A stretch of 5,625 nucleotides of DNA from positions 1 to 5,625 of the forward strand of contig JAKAAV010000174.1 in the NCBI GenBank assembly GCA_021802185.1, written 5' to 3'. The stretch is from Chloroflexota bacterium (GTDB lineage: Bacteria > Chloroflexota > Limnocylindria > Limnocylindrales > CSP1-4). Numbering within the stretch: the stretch's first letter is position 1; every line of letters begins with the position of its first letter. Made by a program: the position numbers and the translations under genes. The notes under the pieces are model-generated. The model had not been told where the DNA came from. It was given only the letters and a program-made list of their open reading frames with translations, and made no database searches. Below are positions 1 to 5,625 of the stretch, in pieces.

Positions 1-318
1 CGACGCGGGCCCGCCCGGTTCCGCCGCGACGGGCGCGGGCGCGGCGGCCCCCACGGCTGCGGCAGGGACTCCCCCGCCCGTCGCAGCCTCGATGACCACG
101 AGGAGTGCGCCCTGGGCGACCACGCCGCCGGGGGCAATGCGCAGCTCCCCGATCCGCCCGGCGACCGGCGCTCGGACCTCCGCGCTCATCTTCTCCACCT
201 GGACCTCGGCGACCAGGTCGCCCTCGCGCACCATCGCCCCGGGCTCGACGAACCAGGTGACCACGACGCCCTCGTCGGTCGTTTCCGACAGGCGGGGCAT
301 CAGGACCTCGTGTGGCAT
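1..318 (-). CDS. acoC: Dihydrolipoamide acyltransferase E2, N-terminal lipoyl domain (partial, cut by window start)
   Basis: This is the E2 core subunit of a 2-oxoacid/acetoin dehydrogenase complex. Its swinging lipoyl arm takes the acyl group from E1 and passes it to CoA. The 106 visible residues form a biotinyl/lipoyl domain (about residues 3-78), with the lysine to be lipoylated at K43 in VEKMSAEV, followed by the usual glycine turns (GRIGEL, APGGVV). From about residue 80 an Ala/Pro/Gly-rich stretch begins, the flexible linker seen between E2 domains. The peripheral-subunit-binding and catalytic domains lie outside the window. ATG 318 is chosen because GAGGAGG sits five bases before it and the domain begins straight away. 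An in-frame ATG at 369 would add 17 unconserved-looking residues. It follows E1 beta after 112 bases and is probably in the same transcript. The acoC name rests on the upstream acoX-like gene; the lipoyl domain alone cannot tell acetoin from pyruvate or branched-chain E2. Confidence 0.88.
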   Translation of the reverse strand, partial: MPHEVLMPRLSETTDEGVVVTWFVEPGAMVREGDLVAEVQVEKMSAEVRAPVAGRIGELRIAPGGVVAQGALLVVIEAATGGGVPAAAVGAAAPAPVAAEPGGPAS

Positions 319-323
319 GGATG

Positions 324-330
324 CCTCCTC
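324..330 (-). promoter_or_regulatory. Strong ribosome binding site of the E2 gene
   Basis: Reading the minus strand, GAGGAGG ends five bases before ATG 318. It decides between this start and the in-frame ATG at 369, which has no comparable site. A 6-bp GC hairpin (332-348) lies just upstream of it. Confidence 0.75.
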
Positions 331-430
331 GGGCCCGTGGGCCGGGCCTCTGAGGGCGCCAGAGACCATGGGTGAAGGCGGGGAGAGACCGGGGTCGTCG
401 GTGCCCCCCGCCGTCCGACGCGGCCTCGGG

Positions 431-1450
431 CTAACCCTTGACCAACTGGCGTGCCGCGGCCGCGATCTTCTCGCGGTCGGGCAGGCAGAACTGCTCCATA
501 GGGCGGCTGTACGGGACCGGCACGTCCGGGTAGGCCAGACGGGCCGGCGGTGCGTCGAGGTGGTCGAAGGCGCCCTCAATCGCCGTCGTGATCACCTCGC
601 CACTCATGCCGAAGCTCCCGTAATCCTCGTCGACCACGAGGAGCCGGTGGGTCTTGCGCACCGATTCGACGATGGCCTCGCGGTCGAGGGGCACCAGCGA
701 GCGCAGGTCGAGCACCTCCGCCTCGATCCCCTCTGTTGCGAGGTCTTCGGCCGCGTCGAGCGCGCGATGGACCATCAGTGACACCGTGACGATCGTCACG
801 TCGCCGCCCGCGCGCTTCACGTCGGCCTTGCCGATCGGGACGGTATACGGTTCCTCGGGGACCTCGCCGGTGGCGCGCGGATTGGGCGTCATCCAGCCGA
901 GCCCCATGATTCCCTTGTGGAAGAAGTAGACCACCGGGTTGTCGTCGCGGATCGCGGAGATCATCAGGCCCTTGGCGTCGTAGGGCGTCGAGGGGACGAC
1001 GATCTTCATGCCGGGCAGATGGGCGAAGAGGCCGTAGAGCGTCTGGGAATGCTGGGCGGCGTCACCGTACCCGCCCCCGATGGCGGTGGTGAGCACCATC
1101 GGCACCGTGACGTTCCCACCTGACTCGTAGTGGATCTTCGCCATGTGGTTGTAGATCTGGTCCATGCAGACGCCGAAGAAGTCGACGAACATCAGTTCGG
1201 CGATCGGCCGCATGCCCGAGATGGCGGCGCCGATGGCCGTCCCGATGAACGCCGTCTCCGAGATCGGCGTGTCCATGATCCGCTCGGGCCCGAACTTTGC
1301 GAGCAGGCCCTCGGTCGCCCCGAAGATGCCTCCGTAGACTCCGACGTCCTCGCCCATGACGAAGACGCGCGGGTCGCGCTCCATCTCCTGCGCGATCGCC
1401 TCCGAAATGGCCTTCGACGTGGTCAGCAGACGCCTGGTCTCGACAGCCAT
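431..1450 (-). CDS. acoB: Thiamine-diphosphate-dependent dehydrogenase E1 component, beta subunit (acetoin dehydrogenase type)
   Basis: This is the beta subunit of a heterotetrameric (alpha2beta2) E1. With the alpha subunit it binds thiamine diphosphate, cleaves the substrate (acetoin if the acoX context holds, otherwise a 2-oxoacid) and reductively acylates the E2 lipoyl arm. At 339 residues it has normal length for the family. The pyrimidine-binding transketolase domain covers about residues 8-185, with GEDVGVYGG at 33-41, SETAF at 64-68 (E65 is the likely glutamate that activates the cofactor) and AAQHSQ at 131-136 (H134 is the conserved active-site histidine). The transketolase C-terminal domain follows at about 210-335 and ends in the typical DVPVPYS region. 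ELMFVDFFGVCMDQI and PSTPYDAKGL closely recall AcoB proteins. The start is well supported: AAGGAG lies seven bases before ATG 1450. Only 16 bases separate it from the alpha gene, so the two are surely cotranscribed. Confidence 0.93.
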   Translation of the reverse strand: MAVETRRLLTTSKAISEAIAQEMERDPRVFVMGEDVGVYGGIFGATEGLLAKFGPERIMDTPISETAFIGTAIGAAISGMRPIAELMFVDFFGVCMDQIYNHMAKIHYESGGNVTVPMVLTTAIGGGYGDAAQHSQTLYGLFAHLPGMKIVVPSTPYDAKGLMISAIRDDNPVVYFFHKGIMGLGWMTPNPRATGEVPEEPYTVPIGKADVKRAGGDVTIVTVSLMVHRALDAAEDLATEGIEAEVLDLRSLVPLDREAIVESVRKTHRLLVVDEDYGSFGMSGEVITTAIEGAFDHLDAPPARLAYPDVPVPYSRPMEQFCLPDREKIAAAARQLVKG

Positions 1451-1466
1451 CGTGCGGCTCCTTGCG

Positions 1467-2450
1467 CTACGCGAAGACGTGCAGGAGGGCGGCCTCGGGC
1501 GCGGGGTACGGGCTCGAGCGGGCGAACTCGACCGCCTCGGCCACCTCCGCCCGTGCGGCTTCCCAGACCTGGTCGAGGTCGGGCTGCGTCATGGCCCCCG
1601 ACTCGATCAGCTGGCGCTCGAAGCGCCGGATCGCGTCGCGCTGGGTGACGGTCTCCATCTCCGCTTTGGTGCGGTAGAGCTGCGGGTCGCCCTCGAAGTG
1701 CCCCAACAGCCGGTCGGTCTTGATCTCGATCAGCGACGGCCCCCCGCCGCGACGGGCCCGGGCGACCGCCTCGCCGGCCGCCTCATACACGGCGACCGGG
1801 TCGTTGTCGGGGATGAGCACGCCGGGCATCCCGTAGGCGGAGGCCCGGTCGCTGTTGTTGGCGATCGCGGTCGCCTTGTCCTTGGGCACACTGATGGCCC
1901 AGGCGTTGTCCTCGCAGACGAACACGACGCCCAACTTCCACAGGGCCGCGAGGTTGAGCGATTCGTGGAAGGCGCCCTGGTTGGCGGCCCCCTCGCCGAA
2001 GAACGAGACGGCGATGTCGTCGCGTCCGAGCTTCTTGAAGGCCAGGGCGTGCCCGACCGCCGTGGGCATGCCCTCCGCGATGATCCCGCTGCAGCCGAAG
2101 TTGGTCGCGGGATCGAACAGGTGCATGTGGCCGCCCTTGCCGTGCCCCAGCCCGGTCTCCTTGCCGAAGATCTCCGCGGCCAGCCGCTGCATGTCCATGC
2201 CGTGGGCGAGGGCGACGTGGTGCGGCCGATGCGTCGCCGTGACGGCATCGGTGGGTCGAAGGTGGGCACACACGCCCGCCGCCACGGGCTCCTGCCCGGC
2301 GGCCAGATGCATCTCGCCGGGAACGGGCCCGGCCGCGATGTCGAAGGCCGGCGTCTTGCCCTCGAAGTAGATCTTCTGGAGCGTCTCCTCGAAGACGCGG
2401 ATGCGCACCATCTGGTGGTGCAGCGCACGAAGTGTCTCGTTGCTCGGCAT
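1467..2450 (-). CDS. acoA: Thiamine-diphosphate-dependent dehydrogenase E1 component, alpha subunit (acetoin dehydrogenase type)
   Basis: This is the alpha subunit of E1, which carries the thiamine diphosphate diphosphate-binding site and works in a complex with the beta subunit made from the next gene. It has 327 residues, the usual size. The cofactor motif is clear: GEGAANQG at 152-159 (the common GDG is GEG here) with the closing asparagine in EDN (180-182). HLAAGQEP (48-55), HRPHH (74-78) and GKGGHMHLFD (104-113) are the usual family landmarks. GHFEGD at 250-255 is reminiscent of AcoA. Residues 31-46 form a longer loop than in most pyruvate dehydrogenase alpha subunits (KTPAFDIAAGPVPGEM). 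ATG 2450 has GGAGG seven bases upstream. It starts 30 bases after the lipoate ligase and ends 16 bases before the beta gene, which places it in one operon. Substrate choice (acetoin, pyruvate or branched-chain 2-oxoacid) cannot be settled from this sequence alone; the upstream acoX-like gene favours acetoin. Confidence 0.92.
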   Translation of the reverse strand: MPSNETLRALHHQMVRIRVFEETLQKIYFEGKTPAFDIAAGPVPGEMHLAAGQEPVAAGVCAHLRPTDAVTATHRPHHVALAHGMDMQRLAAEIFGKETGLGHGKGGHMHLFDPATNFGCSGIIAEGMPTAVGHALAFKKLGRDDIAVSFFGEGAANQGAFHESLNLAALWKLGVVFVCEDNAWAISVPKDKATAIANNSDRASAYGMPGVLIPDNDPVAVYEAAGEAVARARRGGGPSLIEIKTDRLLGHFEGDPQLYRTKAEMETVTQRDAIRRFERQLIESGAMTQPDLDQVWEAARAEVAEAVEFARSSPYPAPEAALLHVFA

Positions 2451-2480
2451 CGTCTGTCCTCCGTCATCGTGGTGATCCGC

Positions 2481-3308
2481 TCAAGAGCCGACTGGCTGCC
2501 CTGTCTCACCTCCCCTCGGGGTCTCCCCGGTGGCGTGCCACGCGGGGCGCGCATAGCGCTGCACAAAGAGGCGCTCGGCCATCGTGCGCTCCTCGGCGGT
2601 CAGGCTCCCGGGCGCGGTGCGGCCGCCGGTGAACGCCGTCACGATCGCCGTTTCGAGCGCCGCCGCGTCGGACGGCAGGATTCCCTCCCGCGCGAGCGAT
2701 GTGACTGGCGCGCGGCGGCTCCGGGTGCGCTGCCAGCGCGGGTCGTCGGGGGCGCCCGGTCCGGCAAGGACACGCTCGAGCGCCCGGAGATCGGCCTCGA
2801 CCAGGAGCGTCGCGTGGACCAGCAGCGCCCTGGGCCCGAGCCAGGCGGCAGCGCCGCTCACTTTGCGCTCCCCGATCCAGACGCCGCGGTCGTTCGCCAC
2901 GGCGGCCACCCCGAACCGGCCCATGGCCACGACCAGAGGTTCGAGCACGGCGTCGTAGAGACCAGGCAGCAGACCGCGGTCGGCCCGAGCTCGGATCAGC
3001 GGATGCTCGCGCCCCACGACGAGGGTAACGTTGAGGTTACCCGGATCGTGGTACACGGCCCCGCCGCCGCTGAACCGGCGCAGCACGGGCACGTCGAGAT
3101 CCCGGCAGGCCCGCGTGTCCACCTCGGCCTCGGCGAGCTGCGCGCGCCCGAGTACGACGCAGCGGTCGCTGCGCCACAGGCGCAAGGTGGGCGATCCGTC
3201 CGCACAGCGGGCGAGCGATTCATCCCGCGCGAGGTTCCGCCTCGGCTCCCGCTGGCCGTCGTCGGGCAGGACGCGCCAGGCGGTTCCGCGCTGCTGCCGC
3301 CGTCTCAC
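2481..3308 (-). CDS. lplA: Lipoate-protein ligase A family protein, GTG start
   Basis: The enzyme activates free lipoate with ATP and transfers it to the lysine of a lipoyl domain, most obviously the E2 encoded three genes downstream. The 275 residues carry the BPL/LplA fold: NLARDESLA at 25-33, LRLWRSDRCVVLGRAQ at 42-57, the signature RRFSGGGAVYHDPGNLN at 77-93, and the lysine that contacts lipoyl-AMP at K149 in GERKVSG. HATLL at 165-169 replaces the more usual HGTLL-like motif. No cysteine lies in the region where LipM octanoyltransferases have theirs, and the SGGGAVYHDPGN form is ligase-like, so ligase is preferred. The reading frame is open upstream to 3635, but that part runs inside the acoX-like gene and looks like low-complexity antisense. 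GTG 3308 is chosen because GGAG lies seven bases before it and the GTGA shares its bases with the upstream stop. The C-terminal half is short compared with two-domain LplA of E. coli. Confidence 0.87.
   Translation of the reverse strand: MRRRQQRGTAWRVLPDDGQREPRRNLARDESLARCADGSPTLRLWRSDRCVVLGRAQLAEAEVDTRACRDLDVPVLRRFSGGGAVYHDPGNLNVTLVVGREHPLIRARADRGLLPGLYDAVLEPLVVAMGRFGVAAVANDRGVWIGERKVSGAAAWLGPRALLVHATLLVEADLRALERVLAGPGAPDDPRWQRTRSRRAPVTSLAREGILPSDAAALETAIVTAFTGGRTAPGSLTAEERTMAERLFVQRYARPAWHATGETPRGGETGQPVGS
3305..3308 (-). promoter_or_regulatory. GTGA start-stop overlap coupling the acoX-like gene to the lipoate ligase gene
   Basis: The TGA stop of the acoX-like gene and the GTG start of the ligase share bases in GTGA. 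The ligase has its own GGAG at 3316-3319, seven bases before the GTG. This arrangement usually means translational coupling, so the two proteins should be made together. Confidence 0.75.
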
Positions 3309-4456
3309 GACGGGGCTCCGTTGTGGCCGCCCTGCACGTCGCCCACGGCCGGACCGACCGCGCGGCCCTCCGCGGGATCGCGCCAAGGAGCGGCATCGGT
3401 CCCGACACGACCATCCGGAGTCGCCACGAGGCCGCAGCCTGCCAGCTCTCGCAGCAGCCCCGCCGCGTCGAGGACACGCGGCCCGGCCGCGGTGAGCCGC
3501 ACCTCGGCCCGCTGGCGGGGCCGCAGGACCAGCTCGCGCTCGCCGTCGAACGCGAGGGTCCCCGCCGCCGTCGGCTCGGGTCCGTGGCGATGGTCGCGGA
3601 GGACGGCAGGCTCGTCGAGCCCCAGGATCTGCCACTCGCGAACGGCAACCGGCACCAGCTGACCGGGCCCGAGCGGGGCCAGCACCAGGCGGTTGTGCCC
3701 TCCGAAACGGATGCGGAGGGCGCGCGGCACGATGCCGTCGAGCGGGGCGACCATCCCCCCCACACCCGCCAAGCCGGTGAGCGAGGGGTCGCTGCGCGCG
3801 AGTACCGCCTCAGCGAGCAGGTCGGGGTCCCCGATCGCGTGCGCACCCACCCACCCGGCACGTACGAGCGCCACGTCCACCAGCGCGATCAGCGGCGCGC
3901 CGCCATCCACCCGAACCTCCAGGCGCGGACCACGGTGAAGGTGCCGAGCAAGGCGTAGAGGGTCCGTGGCGTACAGGCCAGCGGCCAGGCCCGCTGCCGT
4001 CGGGTCGACGGGGACCACGAAGGCGTTGTTGGTGCCGCCGGGCAGCGGGAGAACCGCCACCTCCGGCCAGCCCATCGCAACGGCGCGGTTTGTGCCGTCC
4101 CCACCAACCGTCACCACGCACGCGACACCGAGCTCGGCCATGGCGGCGGCGGTCGCGGCGGTGCCGCCTGCGTCGTCGGCGCTGCCTCTCCCGGGCAGCA
4201 CGACCGGGCGCAGCCGGGGTATGCCGTCCGAGCCAGGTGGGAGGTACGCGCTGGCCAGTTCCTCAATGGCCCGCTCCACGACCCGGGAGGCCTCGGGCAT
4301 GTAGTGGATCGTGGCAACATTCGTGGCGCGCAGTCCGCGCAAGATCCGGGCTACGGTGTTGACCCGCTCATGCACGTCGACCGTGCGGGCCAGTGACGTC
4401 AAACGCCGCACGTCCTGCGAGGCGGCTGGGTTCACGATCAGTCCGACGCTGGCCAT
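3305..4456 (-). CDS. acoX: ATP-NAD kinase-fold protein, acetoin catabolism AcoX-like
   Basis: This protein belongs to the ATP-NAD kinase/diacylglycerol kinase-like fold. It is 383 residues long and begins with VGLIVNPAAS (4-13), a typical first strand of this fold. The nucleotide-binding GGDGTNR motif is at 118-124 and PLPGGTNN at 137-144; near the C-terminus GTLAFDGERE (299-308) matches the closing motif of NAD kinases. The catalytic-type aspartate of GGDG is present, so it may be an active kinase. Its place directly before E1 alpha, E1 beta and E2 genes is that of acoX in acetoin operons, where its exact role has not been settled; supply or phosphorylation of NAD is one idea. A housekeeping NAD kinase is less likely because of the length, the PGGTNN form and the operon. 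It is the first gene of the operon. ATG 4456 has only a poor ribosome binding site, so its start is less certain than the others. Confidence 0.85.
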   Translation of the reverse strand: MASVGLIVNPAASQDVRRLTSLARTVDVHERVNTVARILRGLRATNVATIHYMPEASRVVERAIEELASAYLPPGSDGIPRLRPVVLPGRGSADDAGGTAATAAAMAELGVACVVTVGGDGTNRAVAMGWPEVAVLPLPGGTNNAFVVPVDPTAAGLAAGLYATDPLRLARHLHRGPRLEVRVDGGAPLIALVDVALVRAGWVGAHAIGDPDLLAEAVLARSDPSLTGLAGVGGMVAPLDGIVPRALRIRFGGHNRLVLAPLGPGQLVPVAVREWQILGLDEPAVLRDHRHGPEPTAAGTLAFDGERELVLRPRQRAEVRLTAAGPRVLDAAGLLRELAGCGLVATPDGRVGTDAAPWRDPAEGRAVGPAVGDVQGGHNGAPS

Positions 4457-4499
4457 CGCATCTTCGGGTGCTCATTCCCCGAACGGATCGCTGCCGGCT

Positions 4500-4541
4500 G
4501 GCACCTGTCCGCGAAGAGTCGGCGATCGGCGGACAGGTGCC
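4500..4541. repeat. Perfect 13-bp inverted repeat upstream of the acoX-like gene (candidate operator or 5' leader hairpin)
   Basis: GGCACCTGTCCGC at 4500-4512 is matched exactly by its reverse complement GCGGACAGGTGCC at 4529-4541, with a 16-base spacer. It sits 44 bases before the acoX ATG. It could be an operator for a dimeric regulator, possibly the divergent YheO/DauR-like protein, or a hairpin in the 5' leader of the operon. No run of T follows on either strand, so an intrinsic terminator is unlikely. Confidence 0.7.
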
Positions 4542-4760
4542 CGACACGGCCCCGAGGTTGGGGACTCAGGATACGCACCCGGCAACGACAGTGGAACAAC
4601 GCGATGACGGGGGCTCGCCTCTGCGGAAGCAGGTGGAATTGGGGCCCGATACCCGCGGGGGTTTGCGCCCACGAGATCAAGCACCCACCACTGGAACTGG
4701 TAGCGGTGCTCCAGCACGCCGGCCGGGCAGGCGACGTACAATCCGTCGACAAGTTCACAA

Positions 4761-4790
4761 TCGTTTGTGGATGTGCAGATGGGCAAACGA
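4761..4790. repeat. Perfect 7-bp inverted repeat just before the regulator start (candidate autoregulatory operator)
   Basis: TCGTTTG at 4761-4767 and CAAACGA at 4784-4790 are exact reverse complements with a 16-base spacer, the same spacer length as the 13-bp repeat. The left arm also overlaps a small palindrome CACAA-TCGT-TTGTG at 4756-4769. The right arm ends two bases before GTG 4793. If the regulator begins there, these are natural places for autoregulation; the case is weaker if translation starts at ATG 4604. Confidence 0.45.
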
Positions 4791-4792
4791 CG

Positions 4793-5536
4793 GTGACTTC
4801 CGTGGCGCGGGGGGAGCGCGTCCGAGCCGAGCTTGGCTACCGGCCACACCCCGCGCTCGTCCGTCTCATGCCCATCGCGGACGCGCTCGCGCATGCACTC
4901 GGGCCGCGCTATGAGATCGCCCTGCACGACCTCCGGCATCCTGAGCGGTCGCTCTGCCACCTTGCCGGGAGCGTCACCGGACGTTCCGTCGGAGCGCCGG
5001 CGACGAGCGCGGTTCTCGAGGCGCTGGAGGCCGCCGGCGACGACGTCGAGGACGTGTATCGCTATCGGACGGTCGCCGCCGGAAAGGTCATCCGATCGTC
5101 CACGATCTTCATCCGCGACGGACATCGGGTGATCGGTGCGCTGGGCGTCAACACCGACCTGACGGCGCTCGGGCGCCTGCGCGACGAGATCGACCGGCTC
5201 ATGGAAGGGCCGGAGGCCGGGCCACGCGAGGAGGTCTTCGGGAACTCCGTCGGCGACCTCGTGGACACGCTGCTCGGCCAGGCGCTCGCGGGCGCTGTTG
5301 TCCTGGGCATGTCGCCCGACGAGCGGCTGAGGGTGGTCGCCGCGCTGCAGGAGCGTGGCGTGTTCCACGCGAAGGGCAGCGTCGAGCGCGTCGCCGAGGA
5401 ACTCGGCGTCTCCAGGTTCACGGTCTACGGGTACCTCCGGCGCCTGAGAAGGGCGCGACGCCCGCGGCCGGGCGGAGGCCCCCCGCCAGGGGACGCGGCC
5501 GGCCTGCGCGAGCCCGTTCCTGCCGAGCACGGGTAG
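4793..5536 (+). CDS. YheO/DauR-type transcriptional regulator (PAS-like domain plus HTH_22)
   Basis: This is a DNA-binding regulator divergent from the dehydrogenase operon and its probable controller. With the GTG 4793 start it has 247 residues, close to E. coli YheO and Pseudomonas DauR. The PAS-like ligand domain covers about residues 20-125: LMPIADALAHALGPRYEIAL, then GRSVGAPAT (63-71), SSTIFIRD (102-109) and the family-typical VIGALGVNTDL (113-123). The C-terminal HTH_22 domain covers about 170-220, with LQERGVFHAKGSVERVA and LGVSRFTVYGYLRRLR. A Pro/Gly/Arg-rich tail of some 25 residues follows. The start is uncertain: GTG 4793 fits family length but has a weak ribosome binding site; GTG 4802 is nearly equivalent; ATG 4604 gives 310 residues with a non-family N-terminus. 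No membrane segment is seen. The ligand is unknown; acetoin or a related metabolite is only an inference from position. Confidence 0.85.
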   Translation: MTSVARGERVRAELGYRPHPALVRLMPIADALAHALGPRYEIALHDLRHPERSLCHLAGSVTGRSVGAPATSAVLEALEAAGDDVEDVYRYRTVAAGKVIRSSTIFIRDGHRVIGALGVNTDLTALGRLRDEIDRLMEGPEAGPREEVFGNSVGDLVDTLLGQALAGAVVLGMSPDERLRVVAALQERGVFHAKGSVERVAEELGVSRFTVYGYLRRLRRARRPRPGGGPPPGDAAGLREPVPAEHG

Positions 5537-5552
5537 AGGTCCCGGAGACAGC

Positions 5553-5625
5553 ATGCTTCAGGACATCCAGCGTCCGACGCGTGTGCTCCTCGTCGATGAC
5601 CACGAGATCGTCCGGCGGGGAATGG
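5553..5625 (+). CDS. NarL/FixJ-type response regulator, receiver domain start (partial, cut by window end)
   Basis: Only 24 residues are visible. After a nine-residue lead they read RVLLVDDHEIVRRGM, the first strand and helix of a receiver domain. The acidic pair D15-D16 would help bind Mg2+ at the phosphorylation site. The DDHEIVRRGM form is typical of NarL/FixJ-family regulators with a C-terminal LuxR-type helix-turn-helix, but that part is outside the window. GGAG lies five bases before ATG 5553. The gene begins 16 bases after the stop of the YheO/DauR-like gene on the same strand, so the two may be cotranscribed. A partner histidine kinase would be expected nearby. Confidence 0.8.
   Translation, partial: MLQDIQRPTRVLLVDDHEIVRRGM

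Larger units (their letters stand above)
4457..4792. promoter_or_regulatory. Intergenic region between the divergent operons, with inverted repeats
   Basis: This region separates the minus-strand aco-like operon from the plus-strand regulator gene and must hold both promoters if GTG 4793 is the regulator start. The AT-richest part is near 4738-4790. I could not assign convincing -35/-10 boxes or a sigma-54 -24/-12 site on either strand. It contains the two perfect inverted repeats listed separately and a short palindrome GTGCT-CC-AGCAC at 4706-4717. An open frame from ATG 4604 runs into the regulator, so the part after 4604 could instead be an N-terminal extension of 63 residues. No RNA gene or mobile-element end is recognised. 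Confidence 0.6.

Noticed and set aside
3309..3635. Upstream extension of the lipoate ligase to an ATG at 3635
   Set aside because: The added 109 residues are Arg/Ala/Pro-rich, lie wholly inside the acoX-like gene in another frame and do not belong to the family. GTG 3308 has a ribosome binding site and the stop-start overlap.
1356..3662. A 768-codon open frame on the plus strand
   Set aside because: It runs antisense to E1 alpha, the lipoate ligase and part of the acoX-like gene, all with clear family motifs. Its own translation shows no recognisable domain; long antisense frames are common at this GC content.
4500..4541. Intrinsic terminator at the 13-bp inverted repeat
   Set aside because: No T-run follows on either strand, and the 16-base loop lies upstream of both divergent genes, where neither needs a terminator.
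4497..4545. Sigma-54 promoter suggested by TGGCAC at the left arm of the 13-bp repeat
   Set aside because: TGGCAC at 4499-4504 has no TTGC-type element at the right distance, and it points away from the operon. The minus-strand copy also lacks the -12 element.
4438..4758. A 106-codon minus-strand frame between the divergent genes
   Set aside because: No recognisable motif, it overlaps the acoX start and the 13-bp inverted repeat, and its composition looks like noncoding sequence.
4604..4760. tRNA or mobile-element remnant between the divergent genes
   Set aside because: No T-arm or anticodon-arm pattern was found, and there are no flanking repeats or transposase motifs that would support an element.
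4472..5554. A 360-codon open frame on the minus strand across the regulator gene
   Set aside because: It is antisense to the YheO/DauR-like gene, whose plus-strand translation has both expected domains.

Overview
The window is very GC-rich and densely coded, and it fits a high-GC soil or sediment bacterium such as an actinobacterium, Chloroflexota or an uncultured relative. No marker gene here fixes the phylum. It holds a five-gene minus-strand operon, a divergent regulator on the plus strand, and the first codons of a second regulator.

Minus strand, read from right to left: an ATP-NAD kinase-fold protein of the AcoX type (4456-3305), a lipoate-protein ligase (3308-2481, GTG start, 4-base overlap with the gene before it), a thiamine-diphosphate dehydrogenase E1 alpha (2450-1467), its E1 beta (1450-431), and the N-terminal lipoyl domain of the E2 acyltransferase (318-1, cut by the window edge). 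The AcoX/E1alpha/E1beta/E2 set matches the classical acetoin dehydrogenase operons (acoXABC). These cleave acetoin to acetaldehyde and acetyl-CoA. The E1 and E2 sequences alone would also allow a pyruvate or branched-chain 2-oxoacid dehydrogenase. The lipoate ligase fits the set because the E2 lipoyl domain must be lipoylated at Lys43 to work. The E3 (dihydrolipoamide dehydrogenase) is not in the window.

Positions 4457-4792 lie between the two divergent transcription units. They contain a perfect 13-bp inverted repeat 44 bases from the acoX start and a perfect 7-bp inverted repeat next to the likely regulator start.

Plus strand: a YheO/DauR-type regulator (PAS-like domain plus C-terminal HTH_22, best start GTG 4793, end 5536). 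Sixteen bases later comes the start of a NarL/FixJ-type response regulator (5553 to the window end). Classical aco operons are controlled by the sigma-54 activator AcoR. A YheO/DauR-type protein in the divergent position is therefore the most notable feature and suggests a different way of controlling this complex.
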